Shown: positions 8,408 to 18,054, numbered from the stretch's first letter. The stretch is DNA of 64,000 bases from JALYYC01 sp963795805 (GCA_963795805.1 CAWCIV010000001.1:1054001-1118000), one strand, 5' to 3'. A program made the numbers and translations. Notes: generated by a model not told the origin, from the letters alone.

Positions 8408-9457
8408 ATGGCTAAGGCAAAGACGAGCGCAAAGAAGATGGGGCTGATGGACCTTCTGGAGAAGGACGCCGCCATCTGTGCCGAGGGCTATCTCTTCGAG
8501 TGCGAGCGGCGCGGCTACCTCCAGGCCGGCGCCTTCGTTCCCGAGGTCGTCCTCGATCATCCCGAGGTCGTGACCGAGCTCCATAAGGAGTTCGTCCACG
8601 CAGGCTCCGACATCGTCGAGGCCTTCACCTACTACGGTCACCGCGAGAAGCTGCGGATCATCGGCAAGGAGCACCTGCTGGAGCCGATGAACCGCCACGC
8701 GCTCGAGATCGCGAAGAAAGTCGCGGACGACACCGGCACGTTGCTTGCCGGCAACCTTTCCAATACGAACATCTACGTGCCGGGCGACGAGTCGTCGCGC
8801 AAGGACGTGCGGAAGATCTTCGACGAGCAGATCGCCTGGGCGATGGAGTACGGCGTGGATCTCTTCATCTCCGAGACCTTCAGCTGGGCCGATGAGGCCC
8901 TGATCTCGCTCGAGGCGATGCGGGCCACGGGCGTTCCAACCGTGGTCACCCTATCGGTCCACCAGGAAGCGAAGACGCGCGACGGATATTCGATCGGCGA
9001 GGCGATGAAGAAATTCGAAGCGGCGGGCGCCGACGTGGTCGGCCTGAACTGCGCCCGGGGGCCGAGCACCATGCTGCCGCTCCTCAAGGAAGCGCGCGCC
9101 GCCGTCAAATGCCACGTTGCCGCGCTGCCGGTCCCCTACCGCACCACGCCGGAGCAGCCGACGATGCAATCGCTCAAGGATCCAACGAGCACCATCCGAC
9201 CCTTCCCCACCGCGCTCGACCCCTACACCAACACGCGTTATGAGATCGGCGAATTCACCAAGGCGGCCCATGACATGGGCGTCCGATACCTCGGTGTCTG
9301 TTGTGGCGCCGGCCCGCACCACATTCGCGCCGTCGCCGAAGCGCTGGGGCGCAAGCCGGAGGCGAGCCAGTACTCGCCCGACATGTCGAAGCACGCGTTC
9401 ATGGGCACCGATCCGACGCTCAAGCAAACGAACCGTGAATTCGCCGAGCGGCTGTAA
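8408..9457 (+). CDS. Betaine-homocysteine S-methyltransferase-like protein
   Basis: 349 residues of the homocysteine-binding (Pfam S-methyl_trans) family. The three zinc cysteines are in GLNCARGP (about 214) and GVCCGAGPHHIRAVAEALG (about 297). The N-terminal DGG motif of the family is modified here to AEGYLFECERRGYLQAG, as in several bacterial BHMT-like proteins. It should transfer a methyl group from a betaine or related donor to homocysteine, giving methionine. ATG 8408 follows an AAGGGG ribosome site. It is first of a tight operon with the sarcosine oxidase genes, which fits betaine to dimethylglycine to sarcosine breakdown. Confidence 0.85.
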   Translation: MAKAKTSAKKMGLMDLLEKDAAICAEGYLFECERRGYLQAGAFVPEVVLDHPEVVTELHKEFVHAGSDIVEAFTYYGHREKLRIIGKEHLLEPMNRHALEIAKKVADDTGTLLAGNLSNTNIYVPGDESSRKDVRKIFDEQIAWAMEYGVDLFISETFSWADEALISLEAMRATGVPTVVTLSVHQEAKTRDGYSIGEAMKKFEAAGADVVGLNCARGPSTMLPLLKEARAAVKCHVAALPVPYRTTPEQPTMQSLKDPTSTIRPFPTALDPYTNTRYEIGEFTKAAHDMGVRYLGVCCGAGPHHIRAVAEALGRKPEASQYSPDMSKHAFMGTDPTLKQTNREFAERL

Positions 9458-9482
9458 CGGCTGACCCGGTCCGAGGGAGCCG

Positions 9483-11243
9483 TTGGACGTGATCTCATCC
9501 GTCCGCTCGCCGGCGTACCGACGCGTGCAGGAGAAGCTGGCGGCGGACCAGCCGGTGATCCTGGACGGCGGCATCGGCACGGAACTCCAGCGGCTTCGAC
9601 CGCCCACGGCCAACGCCGCGGCGATCGACCGCACGCTGTGGGGCACCTGGGCCCTCTACCGCGCCCCGCAGTCCGTCTCCGAGGTGCACAAGCGCTACAT
9701 CCAGAGTGGCTGCGACGTCATCTCGACCGACACCTGGTCGATCCTCTCGACGCCGGAGGCGGAGCAGCGGCTTGGCGGGCCGAGCCCCGAAGGTGGGCAC
9801 TGGATGGACATCGCCCGGCTCGGCATCCGGCTGCCCCGGCGGGCGATCGCCGAGGCCGGGCGCGACGGCAGCTGTGCGGTCGCCTTCGCGATCTCCGAAG
9901 AGATCAACTCGCCGGCGCGAACCGAGACGGTCGAACTGCTGCTGCGCGTCTTCGAAGAGGAGCCGCCCGATCTGATCCTGCTCGAGACCCTCACCCTGAT
10001 CCGCGACCCCGGCACCTATAAGACGATCGAGCTCCTGCTTGGCAGCGGCATTCCGGTCTGGCTCTCGTTCCGGCGCGACCGCCACGGCGTGTGCGGGGTC
10101 TACGGGCAGCACTGGGGGCCGCCCGAGGGCGACCTGTTCGGCCGCGCGGCTCGCCGCTTCGAGTCGATGGGCGTCAGCGCCCTCATGATCAACTGCCTCC
10201 CGGTCGACCACGTCCCAGGGATGATCGGGTGGCTCCGCGACTTCACCAGGATGCCGCTCGGCGTCTACCCGAACCTTGGTCACATGGTCGGCCCCCTCTG
10301 GCGCTTCGACGAGCACACCGACCCCGCCCGCTACGCGCAGCTGGCCTTGTCCTGGCGCGAGGAAGGGGCCCAGATCATCGGCGGATGCTGCGGCACCACC
10401 CCAGACCACATTGCCGCCATGGCCGAAGCCGTGGCCCCGACGAGGCCCGGACGGAAGCGACCCCAGCTCGACAGCGACGAGCAGGGGACCCAGGAGCCCG
10501 AGCCCGAGCCAACCCCCTGGGTCGACGAGACCAACCGGATCCTCTTCCCCCTCCCCTTTCCTCAGCTGACCGTCGACCCGGGCGTCTTCAGTCCGACGCA
10601 GGGCAGCTTCCTCTGCTGGAAGCACATCTTCACCGAGCGGATCGGCGCCGGCAAGTCGTGCCTCGACGTCGGTTGCGGCTGCGGCATCCTCGCGATCCAG
10701 ATGGCGCTCAATGGCGCCACGCATGTCCACGCGATCGACATCGATCGCAACGCGATCGCGAACACGATGGCCAATGCCTTCCGAAGCGGCGTTGCCGACC
10801 GGGTGACGGCTGGCGAGGCCGACCTCTATGAATGGGAGCCCGAGGAAGCCTATGACATCTGCTTTGCCAGCCTCTTCCAGATGCCGGTCGATCCCTTCGA
10901 GGAACCGACCGGTCACCGGCCGCTCGATTACTGGGGACGCAACATCCTCGACCACTTCATCCGGATCCTTCCGCGTGTCCTGGCGGACGGTGGCCGCGCG
11001 TACCTGATGCAGCTCTCGATCATCGGCCAGCGCGAGACCTCGCGGCAGCTCGAGAAGCTCGGCCTGCAGAGCCGGGTGGTCGACTTCAGCTTCTTCCCGG
11101 GCGGCGACGTCTTCGAAGCCAATCGAGGCCAGATCCAGCGGGTGAAGCAACTCTCCGATGCCTTTGATTTCCGCCTCGCCGGCAAGGACCTCATGGTCGC
11201 GTACCTCGTCGAGATCACGCGGTCATCGCCGCGGGTGGCCTGA
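9483..11243 (+). CDS. Two-domain fusion: homocysteine S-methyltransferase + SAM-dependent methyltransferase
   Basis: 586 residues. Residues about 15-320 form a complete homocysteine methyltransferase domain: LDGGIGTELQRL, zinc Cys in LMINCLP (about 237) and the Cys pair in IGGCCGTTPDHIAAMAEA (about 300). An acidic, Pro-rich linker (about 325-350) leads to a class I SAM methyltransferase domain (about 370-560) with motif I LDVGCGCGILA (about 393) and acidic motif HAIDID. One half would make methionine, the other consume SAM; SAM synthetase is not included. The acceptor of the second domain is unknown; the motif after strand 4 reads FASLFQMP, not NPPY. The start is TTG 9483 after GAGGGAG; GTG 9489 is possible. 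Confidence 0.85.
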   Translation: MDVISSVRSPAYRRVQEKLAADQPVILDGGIGTELQRLRPPTANAAAIDRTLWGTWALYRAPQSVSEVHKRYIQSGCDVISTDTWSILSTPEAEQRLGGPSPEGGHWMDIARLGIRLPRRAIAEAGRDGSCAVAFAISEEINSPARTETVELLLRVFEEEPPDLILLETLTLIRDPGTYKTIELLLGSGIPVWLSFRRDRHGVCGVYGQHWGPPEGDLFGRAARRFESMGVSALMINCLPVDHVPGMIGWLRDFTRMPLGVYPNLGHMVGPLWRFDEHTDPARYAQLALSWREEGAQIIGGCCGTTPDHIAAMAEAVAPTRPGRKRPQLDSDEQGTQEPEPEPTPWVDETNRILFPLPFPQLTVDPGVFSPTQGSFLCWKHIFTERIGAGKSCLDVGCGCGILAIQMALNGATHVHAIDIDRNAIANTMANAFRSGVADRVTAGEADLYEWEPEEAYDICFASLFQMPVDPFEEPTGHRPLDYWGRNILDHFIRILPRVLADGGRAYLMQLSIIGQRETSRQLEKLGLQSRVVDFSFFPGGDVFEANRGQIQRVKQLSDAFDFRLAGKDLMVAYLVEITRSSPRVA

Positions 11244-11515
11244 TGGCGATCCTGGTTCCCTGCCCCAACTGCGGGGAGCGCGAGTTCTCGGAATTCTCCT
11301 ACGGCGGCGAGTCGAACAAGCGGCCGGCCCCTGGCGACCCGACAGAGGATCTCGCCCGCTATCTCTTCTTTCGTCGCAACGTGTCCGGCGTCCAGGTCGA
11401 ATGGTGGTACCACCGGGACGGATGCCAGCGATGGTTGCTGGCGCGCCGCGATACCCGATCGAATCTGATCGAGGAGGCCTACTGGCCCGAAGAGCGGGAG
11501 GCGCGCAAACGGTGA
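11243..11515 (+). CDS. soxD: Sarcosine oxidase subunit delta
   Basis: 90 residues, the usual size. CPNCGEREFSEFSYGG supplies the first zinc-binding cysteine pair; the HRDGCQRWLLARRDT segment is typical of heterotetrameric sarcosine oxidase delta. It overlaps the fusion gene by one base (TGATG) and soxA by GTGA. It is a structural zinc subunit of the enzyme that converts sarcosine, THF and oxygen to glycine, methylene-THF and peroxide. Confidence 0.92.
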   Translation: MAILVPCPNCGEREFSEFSYGGESNKRPAPGDPTEDLARYLFFRRNVSGVQVEWWYHRDGCQRWLLARRDTRSNLIEEAYWPEEREARKR

Positions 11516-14147
11516 AGCGCCTGCCGTCGCATCCGTCGGAGCGGCTTGACCGCGCCCGCGCGCTGACGCTCACGATGGACGGGCGTTCGCTGCCCGCCTT
11601 CGACGGCGACACGATCGGCTCCGCCATGGCAGCCAACGGGGTGATCATCACCGGGCGCTCGTTCAAGTATCACCGGCCGCGGGGCTTGCGCTGCATGACC
11701 GGCGCCTGTGCCAACTGCCTCGTCACCGTCGACGGCGTCCCAAACGTCCGCGCCTGCCTCGAACCGGTGCGCGATGGAATGGCCGTGCGGCGGCAGAACG
11801 CCTGGCCGTCCGTTGATCGAGACCTGCTCGGCGTCTTCGACCTGCTGGCCTGGGCGCTGCCTGCCGGCTTCTATTACAAAGCGTTCCACCGGCCGGCCTT
11901 TCTCTGGCCCCTGGTCGAGCCGATCATCCGGCGCCTCGCCGGACTGGGCCGGGTGCCCGACCGCGTCATCGCGCGTGACGCGCAGAAGGTCTACCTCCAT
12001 CCGGACGTCCTGGTGATCGGCGGCGGCCGCGCCGGCCTGACCGCGGCGATCGCGGTCGCAACGGCCGGGAAGAACACGCTCCTCCTCGAGGCGCGGGCGG
12101 AGCTTGGCGGGCGCACCCGCAGCTCGGCCTCCTACGCCGAGGTCGCCTCGCTCACGGCGAAGGCCGAACGCGCGGGCATCCGGATCTTGCTCCGGACGGC
12201 CGGGCTCGGCGCCTTCGAGGGCGGGCTGATCGTCGCGGCCGGCGAGGACCGACTGTTCCACATCCGGCCGAAGGAGATCGTCATCGCCACCGGCGCGATC
12301 GAGCAGATCCCGGTCTTCCCCAATAACGACCTGCCCGGGATCATGACCGGAGAGGCCGTCGACCGGCTCCTCTATCTGTATCGGATCCTGCCCGGCAGCC
12401 GAGCCGTCGTCGCCGCCTACGGCGCAAACGCCCAGGAGACCGCGACGGCCCTGCAAGCCGCGGGAGCGGAGGTCACCGTCATCGATCCGAGCACCGAGGT
12501 CATCGAGGCCGCGCTGGGCCGGGGCCGCCTGCGCGGCGTCGTCCTCAAGAGCAAAACCGGTACGCGCCAGCTGGCCTGCGATCTCCTGGTCGTCGGCGGC
12601 CTCGGGGTGCCGGCGGCCGGCCTCGTCCCCCAGCTCGGCGGCCGGCTGCGATTCGACGAGCAGATCCAGGCGCTGGTCGCGGAGGGCCTGCCCAACCACA
12701 TCCGCGCCACCGGCGCGGTCACCGGATCCTCGGGGGCCAGTGTCACGGTCCCCCCGGCCTCGTCCCCCGCATCCGGGAAGCAGTTCGCGTGTACCTGCAT
12801 GGACGTGACCAAGAAGGAGATGGAGCAGGCGGTCGTCGAGGGCTTCGACGACATCGAGCTCCTCAAGCGCTACACAACGGTCTCGATGGGGCCCTGCCAG
12901 GGAAAGTCGTGCCTGCATGGATCGCGGCAACTGACCGCGGCACTGACGGGACGGACGATGTCGCAGACCGCCACGACCACGTCGAGGCCACCCTGGGTTC
13001 CCGTTTCCCTGGGCGTGCTGGCGGCCGGCTCGCACACGCCGCGCAAAGAGACCGCCATGCACGACCGGCATGTTTCCGCCGGCGCGGAGTTTCTCTGGGC
13101 CGGCGACTGGCGGCGGCCCCACCACTACCAGGACCCGCGCGAGGAATGTCGCGCGGTGCACGAACGGGTCGGGCTGATCGACGTCAGCAGCCTGGGGAAG
13201 TTCCGGATCAAGGGGCCGCAGGTCGTTGCGCTGCTCGAACGCCTTTACCCAGGCCGCATCGGTGACCTGAAGATCGGCCGGATCCGATACGGGGCCATGC
13301 TCAACGACCAGGGCGTCATCCTCGACGACGGCACCCTCTGCCGCCTCGCCGAGGACGAGTTCTTTACCACCACCACCACCGGTGGGACGGCCGGGATGGA
13401 GCAGTGGATGCGCTGGTGGCTGGCGGACTGGGGGCTCGACGTCCAACTGGTCAATGTCAGCGGCGGTTACGCGGCGGTGAACCTGGCGGGTCCGCGGTCC
13501 CGCGAGGTGATGCGGCGCCTCACCGAGCTGGACGTGTCGGCTGCGGCTCTCCCCTATCTCAGCTCCGCCCGCGGCAACGTCGCCGGCGTTCAAGCGATCA
13601 TCCTCCGCATCGGCTTCGTCGGCGAGCTGAGCTACGAGATCCACGTGCCGAGCGCCTTCGGCGAGCACGTCTGGGACGCGATCATGGAAGCCGGGAGGGA
13701 CTTTGGCATCGCCGCCTTCGGGCTGGAGGCGCAACGCATCCTGCGGCTCGAGAAGCAGCACATCATCGTCGGCCAGGACACCGACGCGCTGTCGACGCCG
13801 TACGGCGCCGGCCTCAGCTGGATGGTCAAGCTGGACAAATCCGATTTTCTGGGCCGCGCCTCCTTCAGACGCCGGACACCGAGGAACGGCTGGTCGGCTT
13901 CACCCTCGAGGACGGCGAGGTGCCGCCCGAAGGGGCGAGCATCGTCGATGGGAATCGGCCGGTGGGCCGGGTCACCTCCAGCCGCTGGAGCGGCATCCGG
14001 CAGGGCGGGGTCGGAATGGCGTGGGTGCCGACGACCTGGGCGGAGAACGGCCGCGCCTTCGAGATCGTCTTCAGCGGCAAGCGGTCGACGGGCAAGGTCC
14101 ACCTCGAGCCCTTCTACGATCCCAAGGGCCTGAAGCTGCGCTCATGA
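11512..14147 (+). CDS. soxA: Sarcosine oxidase subunit alpha (apparent 1-nt frameshift near 13862)
   Basis: GTG start at 11512 overlaps soxD. Domain order: 2Fe-2S-ferredoxin-like N-terminus (about 15-105, GACANCLVTVDG), NAD/FAD Rossmann domain (VLVIGGGRAGLTAA, about 166), a small Cys-rich middle domain (CTCMD about 427, MGPCQGKSCLHG about 462), then a GcvT-like THF-binding domain (about 510-870). The frame breaks after DFLGRAS at about 13861-13864 and the homologous tail (LQTPDTEERLVGFTLEDG to DPKGLKLRS) continues in another frame to 14147. Restoring one C in TCCTTC repairs it exactly (879 codons). With otherwise intact coding and coupled neighbours, a sequencing error is likelier than a pseudogene. 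Confidence 0.88.
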
Positions 14148-14770
14148 TCGAGCCGCTGATGCGAACACCGGCGCACCAACTCCATGCCACGCTCGGCGCC
14201 CGCTTTACTCGACGCGCCGGGTGGGACGTCCCCACCGCGTACGAGTCGATCGAGGTCGAGCGCGCCGCGATACGGGAGGGCCTCGCGATCGCCGACGTGA
14301 CGCCCCGCGGGAAAATCGACCTGCGCGGACGCGTCGACGACATGCTCAAGCGGCTCCCGACAGATCCCCATGTCCGCGTCGCGCGCCTGAGCGCCCAGTG
14401 GGCACTGCTCTTCACCCGACCCGATGCCATCGGGCACTGGCTGCCCTTGGCCGAGCAGGCGGCCGGCTCGTCGGGGATGGCGACGGACGCCACCAGCATC
14501 TATAGCGGCATCGCGATCCTCGGCCCGAAGACCAGCGAGGTTCTCGCGCGCCTGACCGCGATGGACGTCTCGACGGTGGGAAAGACCGGCGCCACCGGAC
14601 TTCGGCTCGCTGGGATCCCCGCCATCCTGGTGGCCGGGACACAAGCTACCGAGATCTATGCCGGGTCCGAGTATGGGCGTTACCTGTGGCGAACCGTGTC
14701 CCAGGTCGCGACCCCGCTCGGCGGCCGTGTCGTGGGTTGGGACGCGCTGACCGCGGAGGGCTGGTCGTGA
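14144..14770 (+). CDS. soxG: Sarcosine oxidase subunit gamma
   Basis: 208 residues from the ATG at 14144, inside the ATGA overlap with soxA. The sequence shows a GcvT-related fold typical of the gamma subunit (AIADVTPRGKIDLRGRVDDMLKRL, SSIYSGIAILGPKTSEVLARLTAMD, EIYAGSEYGRYLWRTV). It ends in a GTGA overlap with soxB. Placing gamma between alpha and beta differs from the usual beta-delta-alpha-gamma order. Confidence 0.85.
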   Translation: MIEPLMRTPAHQLHATLGARFTRRAGWDVPTAYESIEVERAAIREGLAIADVTPRGKIDLRGRVDDMLKRLPTDPHVRVARLSAQWALLFTRPDAIGHWLPLAEQAAGSSGMATDATSIYSGIAILGPKTSEVLARLTAMDVSTVGKTGATGLRLAGIPAILVAGTQATEIYAGSEYGRYLWRTVSQVATPLGGRVVGWDALTAEGWS

Positions 14771-15990
14771 CGATGTTCAACCCGATGCGCTACTTCGAGC
14801 CCTGGAAGATGTGGCGGCACGAGCCGCTGAACAGGACCTACGACGCCGTGATCATCGGCGGCGGGGTGCACGGACTGGCCACGGCCTATGAGCTGGCCAA
14901 GCGGGGCATGCGCCGGATTGCGGTGCTGGAGAAGAGCTACATCGGCAGCGGCGGCAGCGGGCGGAACACCACCATCATTCGCGCGAACTACCGCACCCCG
15001 GAAGGCGTGGCGTTTTACAAGGAGAGTCTGCGCCTCTACCAGCGGCTCTCCCAGGAGCTCGACTACAACCTGCTCTTCTCCCAACAAGGCCATCTGACGC
15101 TCGCCCACACCGATCGGGCGATCAACGTCATGGTCGAGCGGGCCGCAGTGAATCGTCTCCTCGGCGTTGACAGCCGGGTGATCGATCCCAAAGAGATCCA
15201 CGAGCTCTGTCCCGAGCTCGACCTGAGCGCCCATCCCGATTTTCCAATCCAGGCGGCGCTCTACCATCCACCAGGCGCGATCATCCGCCACGATGCCGTC
15301 GTTTGGGGCTACGCCCGGGCCGCCGACCGTCTCGGTGTCGAGATTCATCCCGGGACCGAGGTCACCGGGATCGTCACCGACCAGGGCAAGGTCACCGGCG
15401 TGCGCACGACCAAAGGCGACATCTCCGCCCCCATCGTCCTGTCTGCCGTGGCCGGCTGGTCCACCGAGGTCGCGCGGATGGCCGGCGTCGAGCTCCCCAT
15501 CCTTACGTATGTCCTACAGGCGTTCGTCACCGAGCCGCTCAAGCCCTTCCTCCACGTGATCCTGGTCTCGGCGACGCTCCACATCTATGTCAGCCAGACG
15601 GATCGTGGCGAGGTCTTGATCGGCGCCGAGATCGAGCCCTACACGACCTACAGCCAGCAGTCGACGGCGTCGTTCCTCGAGCAGAGCGCCCACCACACGC
15701 TGGAGCTCCTCCCCAGGCTGGCGCCAATCAAGGTGCTGCGTACGTGGGCCGGGCTTTGCGACATCACGCCGGACTACAGTCCGATCATGGGCAGGACGGA
15801 GGTCGAGGGCTTCTTCATCGACGGCGGCTGGGGGACGTATGGCTTCAAATCGGCGCCCATCTCCGGCGTCACCATGGCGGAGCTGATCACGACCGGCAAG
15901 ACACCGGCGCTGATCGAACCCTTCCGGTTATCGCGCTTCTGGGAGCGCCGCCTGGTCTCGGAGCTGGCGGCCGCCGCCGTCTCACACTAA
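14767..15990 (+). CDS. soxB: Sarcosine oxidase subunit beta
   Basis: 407 residues from GTG 14767 (ATG 14773 also possible). FAD motif AVIIGGGVHGLATAYELAKRG with GSGGSGRNTTIIRANYRTPEG, the segment that carries the covalent FMN His region in classical SoxB, and C-terminal GWGTYGFKSAPISGVTMAELI. The N-terminal MFNPMRYFEPWKMWRHEPLNRTYDAVIIGGG is typical of heterotetrameric enzymes. It carries the amine oxidase site and channels formaldehyde units to THF on the alpha subunit. Confidence 0.92.
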   Translation: MTMFNPMRYFEPWKMWRHEPLNRTYDAVIIGGGVHGLATAYELAKRGMRRIAVLEKSYIGSGGSGRNTTIIRANYRTPEGVAFYKESLRLYQRLSQELDYNLLFSQQGHLTLAHTDRAINVMVERAAVNRLLGVDSRVIDPKEIHELCPELDLSAHPDFPIQAALYHPPGAIIRHDAVVWGYARAADRLGVEIHPGTEVTGIVTDQGKVTGVRTTKGDISAPIVLSAVAGWSTEVARMAGVELPILTYVLQAFVTEPLKPFLHVILVSATLHIYVSQTDRGEVLIGAEIEPYTTYSQQSTASFLEQSAHHTLELLPRLAPIKVLRTWAGLCDITPDYSPIMGRTEVEGFFIDGGWGTYGFKSAPISGVTMAELITTGKTPALIEPFRLSRFWERRLVSELAAAAVSH

Positions 15991-16001
15991 GCTCAAACGC
16001 G

Positions 16002-16988
16002 ATGCCGGATCTGATCGTGGTGCGGCCCGAGCCGCTCTGCGCGGAGACACCGCTCGAGCATCAGGAAGGGATTCTCACGCCGATCGAACGGTTTTACGTG
16101 CGAAACAACTTCCCGATTCCAGAGCCACCAACGCACCTCACCATCGATGGCGCGGTCGCAGCGGCGATGACGCTGACTCCGGCGGAGCTGGGGCGGCTGC
16201 CGCGGCGCCGACTGGTGGCGACCCTGGAATGCGCCGGCAACGGTCGCGCCACCATGAATCCGCCGGTGCCCGGCGAGTCCTGGGGGCTGGGCGCGGTGAG
16301 CACGGCCGAATGGGAAGGCGTCTCCCTGGCGACCGTCCTGCGCCATGCCGAGCTCGCGCCCGAAGCAGTCGAGCTCGTCTTCCACGCGGCCGACGGATTC
16401 GCCCGTTCGCTTCCGATCACGGTCGCCCGGAATGAGGACATCCTGCTGGTGGACCGAATGAACGGCGCGGCGCTCACCCGCGAGCACGGATTCCCGGTTC
16501 GCCTTCTGGTCCCTGGTTGGTACGGCATGGCATCCGTCAAATGGCTCGCCCGCATCGAGGCGAGCCGCACTGCGTTCCTCGGGCATTTCCAGGTGGAGCG
16601 CTACGTGATCGGTGACCGGCCGGTGCGGGCGGTGCAACCACGCTCCCTGATCCTTGACCCGCCAGAGGGTGCGACCGTCGGTCTGACCCGAAATCTGGTG
16701 CGCGGCGTCGGCTGGACCGGCGCCGGCCGGGTGACCTCGGTCGAGGTCAGCGACGATAGCGGGCACACGTGGGCCGCGGCAGTTCTTCTTGGTTCCAGCC
16801 AGCCATACACCTGGCGTCGATGGGAATACTCCTGGGTACCGAGGCGATCCGGCGAGGCGATGCTGCTGACGAGGGCGACCGATTCAACGGGCCTGAGCCA
16901 GCCGCTCCAACCGGTCTGGAACGAACTCGGCTATTGCAATAACGGCGTGGTGCCGCGGCACGTCTTCATCGGCTCTATTGTTCGGTAG
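16002..16988 (+). CDS. Molybdopterin-dependent sulfite oxidase-family protein
   Basis: 328 residues. The Moco-binding domain includes TLECAGNGR (about 77), whose Cys is the expected molybdenum ligand, then GVSLATVLRHA, HAADGF and RLLVPGWYGMASVKWL. The C-terminal dimerisation domain (about 205-325, VRGVGWTGAGRVTSVEVSDDSGHTW) is complete. No Tat signal is visible, so it appears cytoplasmic. It follows soxB by 11 bases, the last gene of the sox operon. A sulfite, or more loosely oxyanion or S-oxide, substrate is inferred from the family only; a link to methionine or homocysteine sulfur is possible. Confidence 0.88.
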   Translation: MPDLIVVRPEPLCAETPLEHQEGILTPIERFYVRNNFPIPEPPTHLTIDGAVAAAMTLTPAELGRLPRRRLVATLECAGNGRATMNPPVPGESWGLGAVSTAEWEGVSLATVLRHAELAPEAVELVFHAADGFARSLPITVARNEDILLVDRMNGAALTREHGFPVRLLVPGWYGMASVKWLARIEASRTAFLGHFQVERYVIGDRPVRAVQPRSLILDPPEGATVGLTRNLVRGVGWTGAGRVTSVEVSDDSGHTWAAAVLLGSSQPYTWRRWEYSWVPRRSGEAMLLTRATDSTGLSQPLQPVWNELGYCNNGVVPRHVFIGSIVR

Positions 16989-17358
16989 GCTCCCACAGTT
17001 CCACCTTGTTACCTTCTGGGTCAATGACCCAGCCGAACTTTCCGTATTCCGAGTCGTCGAACTTGTCCACGACGTTGCAGCCCTCTTCCCGGAGGGCCTT
17101 AAGCAGCGCGCGGAGGTCGGCCACTCGGTAGTTCACCATGAAGGAAGCGGTGCTTGGTGCAAAAGAGTCACCCTCCGCAGGCACGATGGACCAGGCCGTG
17201 GTTCCACCCATCGGCTTGCCATCCGCGTCAATCAAATCGAATGCGGCGCCTCCCCAATCTTGCACGTCGATGCCGAGGTGTCGTTTGTACCAAGCCTGCA
17301 TTGCCTTTGGGTCTTTGGCTTTGAAGAAGATGCCACCAATACCGGTAACGCGGTTCAT
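16975..17358 (-). CDS. VOC (glyoxalase/bleomycin resistance) family protein
   Basis: 127 residues from ATG 17358. Two beta-alpha-beta-beta-beta halves are recognisable (GIGGIFFKAKDPKAMQAWYKRHLGI and GKFGWVIDPEGNKVELWEP). The family binds a metal and handles small aldehydes, extradiol substrates or toxins; no specific role can be given. Its 3' end overlaps the convergent sulfite-oxidase-like gene by 14 bases. A longer reading beginning at 17610 has an unconvincing N-terminus. Confidence 0.85.
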   Translation of the reverse strand: MNRVTGIGGIFFKAKDPKAMQAWYKRHLGIDVQDWGGAAFDLIDADGKPMGGTTAWSIVPAEGDSFAPSTASFMVNYRVADLRALLKALREEGCNVVDKFDDSEYGKFGWVIDPEGNKVELWEPTEQ

Positions 17359-17482
17359 GTGTACCTCGTGGGGAAAGATGAGGAGTCGCGAGTTTGATCC
17401 TATTTTGCAATAACGCCGCGGAGAAGCCCTGGATGGCGGACGGCGTGGGCGCCGAGGCGTCCAGTGCCGCCCGCCAGCAAAA

Positions 17483-17926
17483 TCATCGCGCGGCGCCCGA
17501 GGCGGCCGGTGTGGGCAGGACGCCGACCTGCTGCAGGAAGTTGGTGGTATCCACCACGTCCCAGTGTTCAGCCAGGCGGCCGTCCCGCAGGAGGTGGACG
17601 TCCGTCCCACGGGTGATCACCGTTTTTCCGGTGGGTTGGAACCCGAACCACGTCCCGACGTGCGTCCCACGGTTCGTCCACATCACGGCGACCTTGTCGC
17701 CCTCGGCGATCAGGTGGTCGATCGTGAACTGGGGATTGAAGGCGGCGCGGATCATGCTGATTCGCTGCTTGAGGCCTTCGACCCCCTGGCTCTGGCCAGG
17801 AAACGGATTGTGCTCGACGTGATCGGATCGCGTGATCGAATCGGCCACCTCGAGCCGTCCCTGATTGCCGACCTCCTCGTAGAAGCGCCGGACGATCTCC
17901 TTGTTCTTATTCTCCAGTTCGGACAT
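17483..17926 (-). CDS. SnoaL-like ester cyclase/polyketide cyclase family protein
   Basis: 147 residues from ATG 17926, chosen because AAGGAGGAGA lies directly upstream. NTF2-like fold with NKEIVRRFYEEVGNQGRLEVADSI, HNPFPGQSQGVEGLKQRI and GRLAEHWDVVDTTNFLQQVG, typical of the SnoaL ester-cyclase group. The substrate is unknown. It is divergent from the STAND regulator gene. Confidence 0.85.
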   Translation of the reverse strand: MSELENKNKEIVRRFYEEVGNQGRLEVADSITRSDHVEHNPFPGQSQGVEGLKQRISMIRAAFNPQFTIDHLIAEGDKVAVMWTNRGTHVGTWFGFQPTGKTVITRGTDVHLLRDGRLAEHWDVVDTTNFLQQVGVLPTPAASGAAR

Positions 17927-18054
17927 GTTGTCTCCTCCTTGGGTTGGTGAATCGCGTACCGGTTGACGGTCTCCATAATGTGGTCTGGCTGACGCCAGGA
18001 CCATGAAAGTCACTCACCGTTTCCTCACCGGAAGGGCCTTCGCCTGGGTCGAGT

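Noticed and set aside
11479..13761. A 760-codon open frame on the minus strand opposite soxA, and similar long ones (9495-11150 -, 38150-40222 +, 57456-58553 -, 24640-26226 -)
   Set aside because: They lie antisense to well-recognised genes, have no protein-family motifs and are rich in Arg/Pro/Ala/Gly, as expected for shadow frames in high-GC DNA.
13861..13870. Programmed -1 ribosomal frameshift in soxA
   Set aside because: No slippery heptamer or downstream pseudoknot is evident, and a single missing C explains the shift.
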